Below are positions 21,650-31,595 of a stretch of DNA of 64,000 nt, piece by piece; positions within the stretch are counted from its first letter, which is position 1; every line of letters starts with the position of its first letter. Where the stretch lies: positions 93,905,342 through 93,969,341 of the forward strand of contig OY986436.1 of assembly GCA_963920525.1 (NCBI GenBank), in the 5' to 3' direction. Under the pieces are notes generated by a model. That model did no database searches. It saw only the letters and a program-made list of their open reading frames with translations, and was not told the DNA's origin. This stretch comes from Dichetophora obliterata (taxonomy: Eukaryota > Arthropoda > Insecta > Diptera > Sciomyzidae). The translations under genes were made by a program, and so were the position numbers.

Positions 21650-24600
21650 CAGAGAACTGCACAAGCCTACTTGAAGTTCAAGCTTTTTCAAGTACTTAAA
21701 TTCAAGCACGTATCCAAGCTTGAAAAAGCAAGCTTTAGCCAGCTTGCAAAAATACCAAACAGATACAAGCCATATTCATGCTTGCTCGTTGGCTTGGCTT
21801 GTTTCGGCTTACTTTGTCGGGTGGAAAGTTGAAAAGCTTAAAACGATCGGCAAAAGCTTGTAAGCTCGCAAGTATCCAAATTATTGAATTAAAGCAAGTA
21901 TCCAAAAAATTCAATGAGCTTCTTTAGAGAGAGCTTAAGCGTAATAGGACTTTTAAGGATTCTGTGGACTCCGTGGTGTGAAGTTTTAGGATAAATGATT
22001 TCGAAGATGCTGTCAAACTTTAAAATTTAAGATGGCGGATAGAGTTGCCACCTAGATTTTTTTTAATTTTTGCGAATTCTTGTAATTTTGATATTCTGAC
22101 AACGGATTTGATTTCGAATATATTGTCACAGTTTTAAAATTTAAGATGGAGGTTAGGGTTGCCACCTAAATTTTTACCACAGTATTGCCACCTAATAATA
22201 TGTACTTTTAAAAGTTTTAAACATCATTTATCAGTGTTAAGGGGTCGCTGATTTCGAATCTAAGGTCAGAATTTTGAAATGCAAGATGTTGGATAGGGTT
22301 GCCACCTTTATTTTTTTTAGTTTTATGAATTCGGGGCTGGCAAAAAAAAAAAGGTACACCAAAAATGGGTTGCTGAATCCGAATCCGTCGTCAGAATTTC
22401 AAAATTATAAAATGTTGAAATAATAGGGTTGCCACCTAATAATATGTCTTTTTAAGAGTTTTAAACGTCTTTTATTAGTGTTAAGGGGTCGCTGATTTCG
22501 AATCTAAAGTCAGAATTTTAAATTTCAATATGGTGGATAGGGTTGCCACCTTAATTTTTTGTAGTTTTATGAATTCGAGGCTGGCAAAAAAAATGGTACG
22601 CCAAAAATGGGTCGCTGAATCCGAATCCGTCGTCAGAATTTCAAAATTATAAAATGTTGAAATAATAGGGTTGCCACCTAAAAATATATCTTTTCAACAG
22701 TTTTAAACGTCATTTATTAGTGTTAAGGGGTCGCTGATTTCGAATCTAAAGTCAGAATTTTAAAATTCAAGATGGTGGATAGGGTTGCCACCTTTATTGT
22801 TTGTAGTTTTATGAATTCGAGGCTGGCAAAAAAAAAATGGTACACCAAAAATGGGTCGCTGAATCCGAATCCGTCGTCAGAATTTCAAAATTATAAAATG
22901 TTGAAATAATAGGGTTGCCACCTAAAAATATATCTTTTCAACAGTTTTAAACGTCATTTATTAGTGTTAAGGGGTCGCTGATTTCGAATCTAAAGTCAGA
23001 ATTTTAAATTTCAATATGGTGGATAGGGTTGCCACCTTTATTTTTTGTAGTTTTATGAATACGGGGCTGGCAAAAAAAAAATGGTACGCCAAAAATGGGT
23101 CGCTGAATCCGAATCCGTCGTCAGAATTTCAAAATTATAAAATGTTGAAATAATAGGGTTGCCACCTAATAATATGTCTTTTTAAGAGTTTTAAACGTCT
23201 TTTATTAGTGTTAAGGGGTCGCTGATTTCGAATCTAAAGTCAGAATTTTAAATTTCAATATGGTGGATAGAATTGCCACCTTAATTTTTTGTAGTTTTAT
23301 GAATTCGAGGCTGGCAAAAAAAAATGGTACGCCAAAAATGGGTCGCTGAATCCGAAACCGTCGTCAGAATTTCAAAATTATAAAATTTTGAAATAACAGG
23401 GTTGCCACCTAATAATATATCTTTTCAACGGTTTTAAACGTCATTTATTAGTGTTAACACGTCATTTATTAGTTTAAAACTGTTTAAAACTGTTGAAAAG
23501 ATATATTATTAGGTGGCAACCCTGTTATTTCAAAATTTTATAATTTTGAAATTCTGACGACGGTTTCGGATTCAGCGACCCATTTTTGGCGAACAATTTT
23601 TTTTTTGCCAGCCTCGAATTCATAAAACTACAAAAAATTAAGGTGGCAATTCTATCCACCATATTGAAATTTAAAATTCTGACTTTAGATTCGAAATCAG
23701 CGACCCCTTAACACTAATAAAAGACGTTTAAAACTCTTAAAAAGACATATTATTAGGTGGCAACCCTATTATTTCAACATTTTATAATTTTGAAATTCTG
23801 ACGACGGATTCGGATTCAGCGACCCATTTTTGGCGTACCATTTTTTTTTTGCCAGCCCCGAATTCATAAAACTACAAAAAATAAAGGTGGCAACCCTATC
23901 CACCATATTGAAATTTAAAATTCTGACTTTAGATTCGAAATCAGCGACCCCTTAACACTAATAAATGACGTTTAAAACTGTTGAAAAGATATATTTTTAG
24001 GTGGCAACCCTATTATTTCAACATTTTATAATTTTGAAATTCTGACGACGGATTCGGATTCAGCGACCCATTTTTGGTGTACCATTTTTTTTTTGCCAGC
24101 CCCGAATTCATAAAACTAAAAAAAATAAAGGTGGCAACCCTATCCACCATCTTGAATTTCAAAATTCTGACCTTAGATTCGAAATCAGCGACCCCTTAAC
24201 ACTGATAAATGATGTGTAAAACTTTTAAAAGTACATATTATTAGGTGGCAATACTGTGGTAAAAATTTAGGTGGCAACCCTAACCTCCATCTTAAATTTT
24301 AAAACTGTGACAATATATTCGAAATCAAATCCGTTGTCAGAATATCAAAATTACAAGAATTCGCAAAAATAAAAAAAATCTAGGTGGCAACTCTATCCGC
24401 CATCTTAAATTTTAAAGTTTGACAGCATCTTCGAAATCATTTATCCTAAAACTTCACACCACGGAGTCCACAGAATCCTTAAAAGTCCTATTACGCTTAA
24501 GCTCTCTCTAAAGAAGCTCATTGAATTTTTGGATACTTGCTTTAATTCAATAATTTGGATACTTGCGAGGCTTACAAGCTTTTGCCGAAGGGCATCAAGC

Positions 24601-24785
24601 TTTCCATTGCTTGAAACTTCGTGCCGTTCGCTTGTAAGCTAGAATAGGTGCAAGCTGTGCGTGGGCTTATTTATATTCAATTACAAGCTTTGCTTGATTC
24701 AAAATTATCAAGCTCAAGCTAGCTTGAACTTGTATTTTAAGCAAGCGCTTGAAAAAGACTTCAAGCCGGCTTGTGCAGTTCTCTG
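21650..24785. mobile_element. hobo-type foldback element with 243-bp repeat arms
   Basis: Inverted termini CAGAGAACTGCACAAGCC begin with the exact 12-bp hobo terminus CAGAGAACTGCA. A perfect 8-bp target duplication ATACATAT (21642-21649, 24786-24793) fits hAT preference nTnnnnAn. The whole element is a large palindrome. The outer ~350 bp of each arm are rich in CAAGC/GCTTG words, and the inner parts are tandem ~243-bp units. There is no transposase frame, so it would need a hobo-like source elsewhere. Confidence 0.92.
22020..24430. repeat. Palindromic array of ~243-bp units (GGGTTGCCACCTAA)
   Basis: The left arm has unit marks (CCACCTA end) at 22194, 22439, 22680, 22924, 23168 and 23411, giving 241-245-bp spacing. 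The right arm has the reversed mark at about 23511, 23755, 23999 and 24242. Symmetry centres near 23460. The units next to the centre mirror each other almost perfectly, including a private variant (GGATAGAATTGCCACC). The left arm has two extra units. Each unit also contains GATGGTGGATAGGGTTGCC and GGGTCGCTGAATCCGAATCC. Confidence 0.9.
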
Positions 24786-24793
24786 ATACATAT

Positions 24794-25332
24794 GGCTAGA
24801 TGTCGCGGTTTTGTTAATGGTAACTGTCTTTTGGTGAATATGTGATGTTCTGTTTGGTGTTTGACAGGTACAGTGTAATCGGGTTCTGTTAAATTTTTTT
24901 AGCAATTCTGTGTATTTGTTGTCGACTGAAAATAATTTTGAATGTGATTTCTGTAAATTCTGAGATAGTGTTGATTGATAAGTTCGTTAATAGGTCGATA
25001 AGTCGTTTACGCTTTAAATCTATTAGTATTCCGTATTTTGTTAAAAAATCTGCGCCTAAAATTGGTTTAGCAATGTCTGCAGTAATGAATGTAAAGGGTA
25101 ATTCACGTTGTAATTTTAAGTCTACTGTAAGTAATTTTTTTCCGAAAGTCGAAATGAAAGTGCCATTGGCCGCTGTTAAAGTGAGATCAGATTTTTGTTT
25201 TGAAATTTTGAATTTGGAGGAAGGTAGTACTGATACTTCTGTTTCGCTGTCCACTAAAAAGTTTAATTTGTTTGTCGGGTCGTAAATAAAGAGACGACGT
25301 GTCAGTGTGATAGGTCCATTATCAGTCGTCAC
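24794..25332 (-). pseudogene. Ty3/gypsy protease and start of RT
   Basis: The frame 25332-24889 (147 residues) contains RLFIYDPTNKLNFLVDSETE with a VSVLP follow-up. That is a retroviral-type aspartic protease whose DTG is DSE, then ADFLTKYGILIDLKRKRLID, the usual C-terminal half ending in G-A-D-F-L. A shifted frame downstream (LHCTCQTPNRTSHI) leads towards RT before the hobo-type insertion cuts it. The altered active site and the shift mark it dead. Confidence 0.8.
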
Positions 25333-25346
25333 GATAATGGAGTCAC

Positions 25347-25796
25347 TTAGTTTGTTGTGTTGTATTGTGTTGGGTTGTGTTGTGTTATCGTTTTGAACAT
25401 ATGCACATGGTTGTTCACATCTATGTGCATCTCTACCGAATTTGTAGTGGTATCGGCATAACCAGCTGGGCCTACGTGTCTATGATGTTTGTTTTGAGCT
25501 TGGCTTATGTCTGCTGGTGACCGTGATCGAAAATTACTTTGTGACTTGAGGGTCTCAACTTCTATTGACAATTTATTAAAAGCAGTTAATATATTTGTGG
25601 TAGATACCGTAAACTTATGTACAATACTTGCTAATTCATTGACATTGGAACTTTGGTTTGTTTGTAGAACTGAAACTTCATTTTCATTCATGACTTCCCA
25701 TAGCTTGTCCGCCATTTTCAGAAGTTCTTCTAAGGGTGCGTTTATAGTGTCAGCTTGTTGCTGGGCTCGACCGAGCTGGAAACGCGTCCTGCTCAA
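25347..25796 (-). pseudogene. Ty3/gypsy gag C-terminal fragment
   Basis: The 149-residue frame has APLEELLKMADKLWEVM followed by a low-complexity SRSPADISQAQNKHHRHVG tail, typical of the Gag end just upstream of protease in insect Ty3/gypsy elements. It lacks a zinc knuckle, and the upstream Gag part is not recognisable. It is followed in sense by the protease frame, a few bases away. Confidence 0.6.
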
Positions 25797-25836
25797 AGCA
25801 AGCTGGTTTTTGACTATTTTGGGTTTGTTTGTATAA

Positions 25837-26795
25837 ATTATTTTTTTTTTTGTTTATTTTTGCAACCGAAGCATCAAAAACGTCACATGATTTCGTTTAT
25901 TCATTTTGCTTTCTTTAAACCAGCGGACAACAATTGCAGAGACGAAAATGCGAAAAACGCTCATAAACGCACTTCCTGCAACTGCAAGTCGTTTCAAGTC
26001 ACTTGAGGTACCAGCTTGTTTCGACATTTTTCGCAAGTGTTTTCTGCTGGTTTTTGTTGACTTCTTTTTATTTAAAATTTTTTAGACAAACAAGAAGATC
26101 GTAGAAAGAACGCACATTAAAAAAACGTAAAACGCTGCTGGCGCAAGATTTTTTGATGCTATGGCTCAGCTAAAACACACTTCAAGCCGCATGAAGCCAC
26201 TTACTTGATCATCTAACTGGTTTAAACTTTTTTTAACTTTTTTCTTTAGGTTTTGTTTTTATTGTATAATATTTGATTTTGCAACAAAGCAATGCAAAAT
26301 TAATCTAAACAAAGTTGTTATCCTGTTGCTGCTATTTTTGTTTGTTTACTTTTGTGCACAAAATTAAATGGAAAAGAATAGCGCACATAAAAAAATTTGA
26401 TAATCTTCGATTCTCTGTTTTAGATGAAACGCACTTGCAGCCGCTAATTGACGAATTGCTTCACCGGCTGGTTTAGCTTTTTTCACTTTTTGTTTTCTGT
26501 GAGCAACAGTTGATAGAAATTTATCTTCGTTGCTTCTTTATAATGCTGTTTCTGTGCGTATTTTTTGCGGGCAAGAAAATACAGCATAACAACTGAGTGC
26601 TATTTCGTGTTCTTGTGTGCTTATTACTTTTCTTGTTGGTCTTCTTTGTTGCTATCGTGTGTTCTTTGTTTCCTTGAATGAATGAATTCAAGGAAGTACA
26701 GAATCGATCGCGAACTGTCAGTCAAGTGTGCTCACGGTTGCAAATTGTTTTCCTTGTTTCTTTTTCCGTTTCATGTTATTTAACGAAAGTAATAA
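25837..26795. other. No gene recognised; possibly gypsy leader
   Basis: Only short open frames with no motif. It lies upstream, in gypsy sense, of the gag fragment and may be untranslated leader of that element. Confidence 0.4.
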
Positions 26796-27278
26796 AAGTA
26801 CCTCTACACTATATGTTTCATACATATGACACGTCAAAAAATTACAAATGGTTTTTAGCTACAGATAGTGTGGAACATATGAAAATGTGGTTTTGAAATG
26901 TCGTTTGTATTTGCGTCTGTAAATTTTTGAATTAGAACCGTCTCTAATTTTGTATGTTTTTCTATCTGTACAAAATGTCAGTTTGATAAATTTTTTATTT
27001 GAAAATGGAAGAAAAGGCAAATATTAAGATATTTATTCAATAAATTCATTTATAATTAATTTATTCTTAGTTTGAATGGCTGAAAGAGGACACTTAAGAG
27101 CTTTAAGGTTTACAAAAATTTAAAAAGTTGTTTTTTATTTTCAAATGACGCGTCTATAGTGTGGAAACAAAAGAAAAAAGCTGTCTGACAAAAACTTAAT
27201 TCTGACACACAGATGGAATTCGGTATGTAATTTTATTTGACATGTCATATGTATGAAACATATAGTCTGGGGGCACCT
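26796..27278. mobile_element. MITE with TAA duplication, 483 bp
   Basis: The ends read AAGTACCTCTACACTATATG and, reversed, AGGTGCCCCCAGACTATATG. The inverted repeat continues through TTTCATACATATGACA. TAA stands on both sides (26793-26795, 27279-27281), the target duplication of PIF/Harbinger elements. No coding frame. Confidence 0.7.
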
Positions 27279-27414
27279 TAAGCAAGCAACGTGTAAAATG
27301 AAGATGGAAACCAACATTCGGGTTTCTTACGACCCAATCGTTTTACTGCCGTGTAAAAAGCTAGCTTCGTGATAATCTAAAGAAATCTATATATACATGC
27401 ATAAATTTTAAAAA

Positions 27415-27505
27415 TTTTGTTGTTGTAGTTGCTGCTGCTGTTGTTGCTTCTGATGTTGTCGGTGCTTCTGTTATTGTTGTATTTGCTGCTGTTGTTGTTT
27501 AATCA
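27415..27505. repeat. opa-like GTT/GCT trinucleotide repeat
   Basis: An imperfect run of GTTGTTGTAGTTGCTGCTGC type. On the minus strand it would be CAA/CAG (glutamine) but contains a stop, so coding is not supported. Confidence 0.75.
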
Positions 27506-27822
27506 ATGGTGGACAGCAAAGTGACGAAATTAATGTACATTCGCTTTCAGCACTACGTGGATGTAACTGACCAGATGAACTTGGTATCGAGCTATTTGTG
27601 CGTGTGAAGTTGCTTTTCTTTGATTTTGAGTTGTGGGCTGCACCGTCAGTAACGTACTGGTTGGATTATATGGTTGCTTTGTAATTAAAGATATTGGCTA
27701 ATGGTTGACAAGCGAAAATGCCACGTACGTCTGTTTAGTGTTGTTTTAATTCACTTAGATTCATTGGATTCAGCTATCCATAGTTGGTTTTTATATTGTA
27801 GTTAATTGCGTTGTCGTTTCAT

Positions 27823-27836
27823 TGGCAGGATCGCCA
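27823..27836 (-). promoter_or_regulatory. Possible gypsy primer binding site
   Basis: Minus-strand TGGCGATCCTGCCA is preceded by CATCTACA, which would be an LTR end. The position and strand fit the gypsy pieces at 20.0-25.8 kb. No partner LTR was found, so this is a weak call. Confidence 0.25.
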
Positions 27837-28477
27837 ATTGTAGATGTAATTTTCCGTTTTTATTTTTATTATCGATTTTATTATTATTTTATTTGAAAAC
27901 TTTTTTAAGCAATATTTTAAAATTGAACATGAATTGAACATGGAATTGAATTTTTATAATAATTTTTTTGAACAAAATATTTTTGATTAATTAAATTTGA
28001 CAAACATAAAAATTAAATTTTTTTTAAACTCAATTATTTTTGTAAAGTGATTGTGTTGTGTAAGTGGTGTATGTGTGTCTTGTGTATGTGATACACAGAC
28101 ACCACACGCTGTCCACCGGTATCAAGCAGCACTTTTCGAAAAAAACGCGTTTAAAGTTTTAAATGTAGTGAATTACAAGATATATTCAACATGGTAGAAT
28201 CGTCACAGAGAGGTGGGTACCGTAGCTGTCACACATAAGAAGAGCGTAAAAGATAATAAATAAAAGCAGATAGAAAACTGTGAAATGTTTTCTAAAATTT
28301 TAATTATTTTCATTTTTGTGCGTGCTGAATATTTTTTTATTATTTTACGTGAAGCTATCATTAAATAACTGTTGCGAAATATTTTAAACTGTTCGCAAGT
28401 GTTATTAATGGCTTTTCTTTTCGACTCTATTGCCGAATGTCTTCAATTATGTAAATTTCTACACAAAATCTATACAC

Positions 28478-28765
28478 ATGGAAAACGACGCCGGAGAGTG
28501 TTGATTTGTACTGCCCCATAAAGTGCTCCCCATCCAACAGAATATTCATGCGAAGGACTATGACTCTGTGCAATTGAGCATCGTCGATTTTGATGCAGAA
28601 ACCGTCCGCATGACCGTTGGTTCCAAGACCTATGCCATCTGTGGCGAAATCAGACGTATGGGTGAATCCTTTAATTACATTGCGCGTTTTGCCAAGAAGG
28701 ATGGATTAGCAGGAACTTTTAAAGTTGTTAACAATAAAGTTGCTGAAATCAATTTAAAACAAAAA
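28478..28765 (+). pseudogene. RpS21: Processed pseudogene of ribosomal protein S21
   Basis: ATGGAAAACGACGCCGGAGAG starts the S21 N-terminus. [19 protein letters not shown] and [17 protein letters not shown], then FAKKDGL, follow without any intron. At least three frame-breaking deletions are visible: after GAG near 28499, near AACAGAAT around 28537, and just before the old stop (AACTTTTAA near 28727). A polyadenylation signal AATAAA (28733-28738) is followed by an A-rich remnant at 28756-28765. These are the marks of mRNA retroposition. The functional gene (small 40S subunit protein) must lie elsewhere. Confidence 0.92.
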
Positions 28766-28894
28766 TATTCACAACATAATTCTATCTATTGACAAGTTAT
28801 GGACAAATTTTGTTGTTTGCCTTGCTTTTGTTCGTAAACAACTGATTTTGACAGCTAAGGTACCCACAACATGAGAGAATTGTATCTTCTAACA

Positions 28895-30275
28895 CTACCT
28901 TCATAAACACTGATGTGAAAATAAATAGGGACACCTGTATTATTATATTTAAGGCTGCATGAATTATATACAAAGTGCCGCAGATATAGATTTAAAGGCC
29001 CAGTTATAATAGACGTAATGTAAAGTAACGTAATGTTGTCAACTGTCATCGTGACGGGACGTAATGTAAGAAAACGTTGTAGCAATTATAATAGGCAGTA
29101 GCCAGGCAGTTGTTTGTCGTAAATAATCGAACGTTCCTGTACAAATACAATTAAATCTTCGTCATCCATAGCTGTGGATACATAAAACTACCACATTAAT
29201 AACAAAAACTCAACAAAAAGCGTGGTTCAACAATATAAAATAGCGCAATAATCGAATCTAACCTCAATGTTTAGTTGTTCTTTGAAAAGACGTAATGTAA
29301 AGTAACGTAGAAATCGAAATCCAACGGATCTTTACGTCCCGTTACATTACGTTACTTCTATTATAATCACTTGTACAAGAAAAGTATTGATTGAAACAGT
29401 AAGTGACAGAACACACTGCTGCAGTGACATTTCACTACATTACGTTACGTCTATTATAACTGGGCCTTAACTCCCTCGGGTGATGATTCTCCTTGATTAG
29501 GCGAGTAAAAATATGCAAGGATGAGGCTCACCTCCTCCCCCCTTTGGGAGCTAGAGAGGAAAAACTTGATATTACATGTCATTACGTCTTACTCTATATT
29601 TTATTTATCTCTTAACCGATCTCGAAGGTCCATATCATCTTGAAAAAGGACTACATGACCTTCAAACTAATGATACAAAAACCGTTTTCTGATCTTACCA
29701 CACTTAAAGCTAACTGTTTTACGTGTGGTAATTTAAAATGAAAATGTAGTTATGTTTGCATTGAGTACTCAAGTACTATGGTAAGATCAAAAACCAAGTC
29801 AATAGAAAACTTAATCATGAATAAAAATTACACCCAAAAAATTATCAAAACATTCATTTAACAGTCGAGATATTTATTATCAAAGTTGAATTAAAAAATT
29901 TTTAGAATTTAGTTGCTCATAACTTTCTTAGTTGTGACTTTATGCAAAACGTTTTTAAAACAACTTAATGTAAATTTGATTTTCTTCTTAACAAAATATA
30001 AACTTTGGAAATCGGCTAAGAGATACATTAAATGTGGTGTGAAATGTAATGACACATATTTTCAAGTTTTTCCTCTCTAGCTCTCAAAGGAGGAGGGAAT
30101 GAACCTCATCCTTGCATATTTTTACTCGCCTAATCAAGGAGAATCACCACCCGAGGGAGTTAAATCTATATCTGTGGCACCTTGTATATAATTCATGCAG
30201 CTTTAAATATAAAAATACAGGTGTTCTTATTTATTTTCACATCACTGAATATACCTTGGAGAGGTACAATACAGT
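28895..30275. mobile_element. Inverted-repeat element, 1.4 kb, with a nested MITE
   Basis: The left arm (ATGTGAAAATAAATAGGGAC, TGCATGAATTATATACAA, GATTCTCCTTGATTAGGCGA, GGGAGCTAGAGAGGAAAAAC) is mirrored in 30060-30260. Arms stay alignable for several hundred bases and fade towards the centre near 29800. A 472-bp MITE interrupts the left arm only, at 28996; the right arm gives its empty site. A third arm copy is cut by the window end at 63847. No protein was seen. Confidence 0.8.
28996..29467. mobile_element. MITE with TAA duplication, 472 bp
   Basis: Inverted termini AGGCCCAGTTATAATAGACG are nearly perfect and run on through TAATGTAA. TAA flanks both sides (28993-28995, 29468-29470). The mirrored arm near 30160 shows the uninserted text TAGATTTAACTCCC. 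The interior is rich in ACGTAATG words. PIF/Harbinger-type by duplication. Confidence 0.85.
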
Positions 30276-30729
30276 TTTCTTCAGACATTTGTGCTGCTTT
30301 CAACTACAGCAATTTTTATTCAATTGACTTAAAACTTTCTGAGGATAGGTGTGTTCGCATACTCAAAAGATTTTAAAAATTAGTAAAAATTTTTAAATTG
30401 TTACAAGAAGTCCGTTCGCGTACCCAAAACGTGAGGGAAAAATAAGAGAGTACGATTTTTGGGTTCTGTATGTATAAAATTCTGTGTACAAAATTCTGCA
30501 TTAATATACAACTGTTAAAAAATTATGTATTCCAAGATTCTGCAAAATATGGACTAGGAACAACTAAGGTAAACAACTTTAAAATAACAGCTTTCCTTAC
30601 AAGGTCAAATAATTTAGTCTTAAAAAACACCATTTTGTATCCCCAATGCAGTTAAAATGCTGTAAATGGAGAGCAGACTTTCTCAAAGAAAAATAGAAAA
30701 AAAAACAGTATATTGAAATACAGCTAACA

Positions 30730-31593
30730 GTAACATTTAGCTCATGTCTGATTTGACAGATAATTAGTTTTATCCTTCCGCTGAACGAATATGGTTGTGT
30801 ATACGCTTGAACAATGCTGGGAAATATTGCGACATTACTTTGATGCAGAAGATGCCGATTTTGCCAAAAAAATCATCTTTTCAGATGAAGCTCATTTTGA
30901 TCTTGGCGGATTAAACAAGCAAAATTGTCGCATTTGGGGCTCAGAAAACCCGCACGCATACATTGAAAAGCCGCTGCACCCAAAACGAGGCACTGTTTGG
31001 TGCGGATTTTGGTCCAGAGGCATAATTGGGCCATTTTTCTTCGAAAATGAGCAAGGAGTGGCCGTTACAGTCAATGGCGATCGTTATCGGGCCATGTTGA
31101 ACGAATTTTTGTTCACAAAAATTTAAGAGGAGGATATTGGGAACATTTGGTTTCAACAGGACGGCACTACGTGTCACACAGCCGAAGCTACACTCGATGT
31201 TTTGCGTCCTGTTTCTGAAGATCGCATTATCAGCCGCAGAGCTGATGTCGTTTGGCCACCTCGGAGCTGCGATTTGACACCGTTGGACTATTATTTGTGG
31301 GGTGCCCTCAAAGATAAGTGTTACGCCGACAAGCCAGAGACAATTGACGCTTTAAAGGACAATATTCGTGAAGCCATTGGTGAAATACAGCTGCACACAA
31401 TCGATAATGTGCTTAAAAATTGGACCGATCGTGTAGGCTACTGCATGGCCAGCCGAGGCAGCCATTTGAATGAAATTATTTTTCATTATTAACCGGAAGG
31501 ATTGTACTTTCAAATAAAAAAAGAAATTTTAAAAAATATTTAGTATTTTTTTTTATAGAATTTCCAAAAAAAAAAGGTAATTGGCGGACCCTT
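30730..31593 (+). mobile_element. mariner-type element, copy 1, left end lost, internal deletion
   Basis: Homology to the copy at 60.9 kb starts at 30730 (GTAACATTTAGCTCATG). The right terminus GGCGGACCCTT at 31593 is followed by TA and mirrors the left terminus of the other copy (CAGGGTCCGCC). About 380 bp of the gene are missing compared with copy 2. Confidence 0.8.
30791..31492 (+). pseudogene. mariner-type transposase, deleted
   Basis: The start MVVYTLEQCWEILRHYF is joined in frame to DAEDADFAKKIIFSDEAHFD, removing the helix-turn-helix DNA-binding domain. Catalytic acids remain in SDEAHFDLGG, WFQQDG and RSCDLTPLDYYLWG. Thirty-six residues separate the second and third D, wider than the 34 of classical mariner. 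An in-frame TAA (after FTKI) splits the catalytic domain. It encodes no active enzyme. Confidence 0.88.
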
Positions 31594-31595
31594 TA

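Noticed and set aside
22020..24430. Regularly spaced repeats considered as a CRISPR-like or satellite array
   Set aside because: Units are about 243 bp without short repeat/spacer structure, sit inside a transposon with target duplication, and are arranged as a palindrome.
25507..25836. Plus-strand open frames opposite the gypsy gag/protease
   Set aside because: They are antisense shadows; recognisable gag and protease similarity is on the minus strand.
27415..27505. Poly-glutamine coding segment on minus strand
   Set aside because: Contains an in-frame stop and no flanking coding similarity; treated as a trinucleotide repeat.
28191..28210. Possible first exon: CAACATGG context followed by a donor-like GTGGGT
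   Set aside because: Only seven codons, no further exon recognised downstream, and the context sits among repeats.
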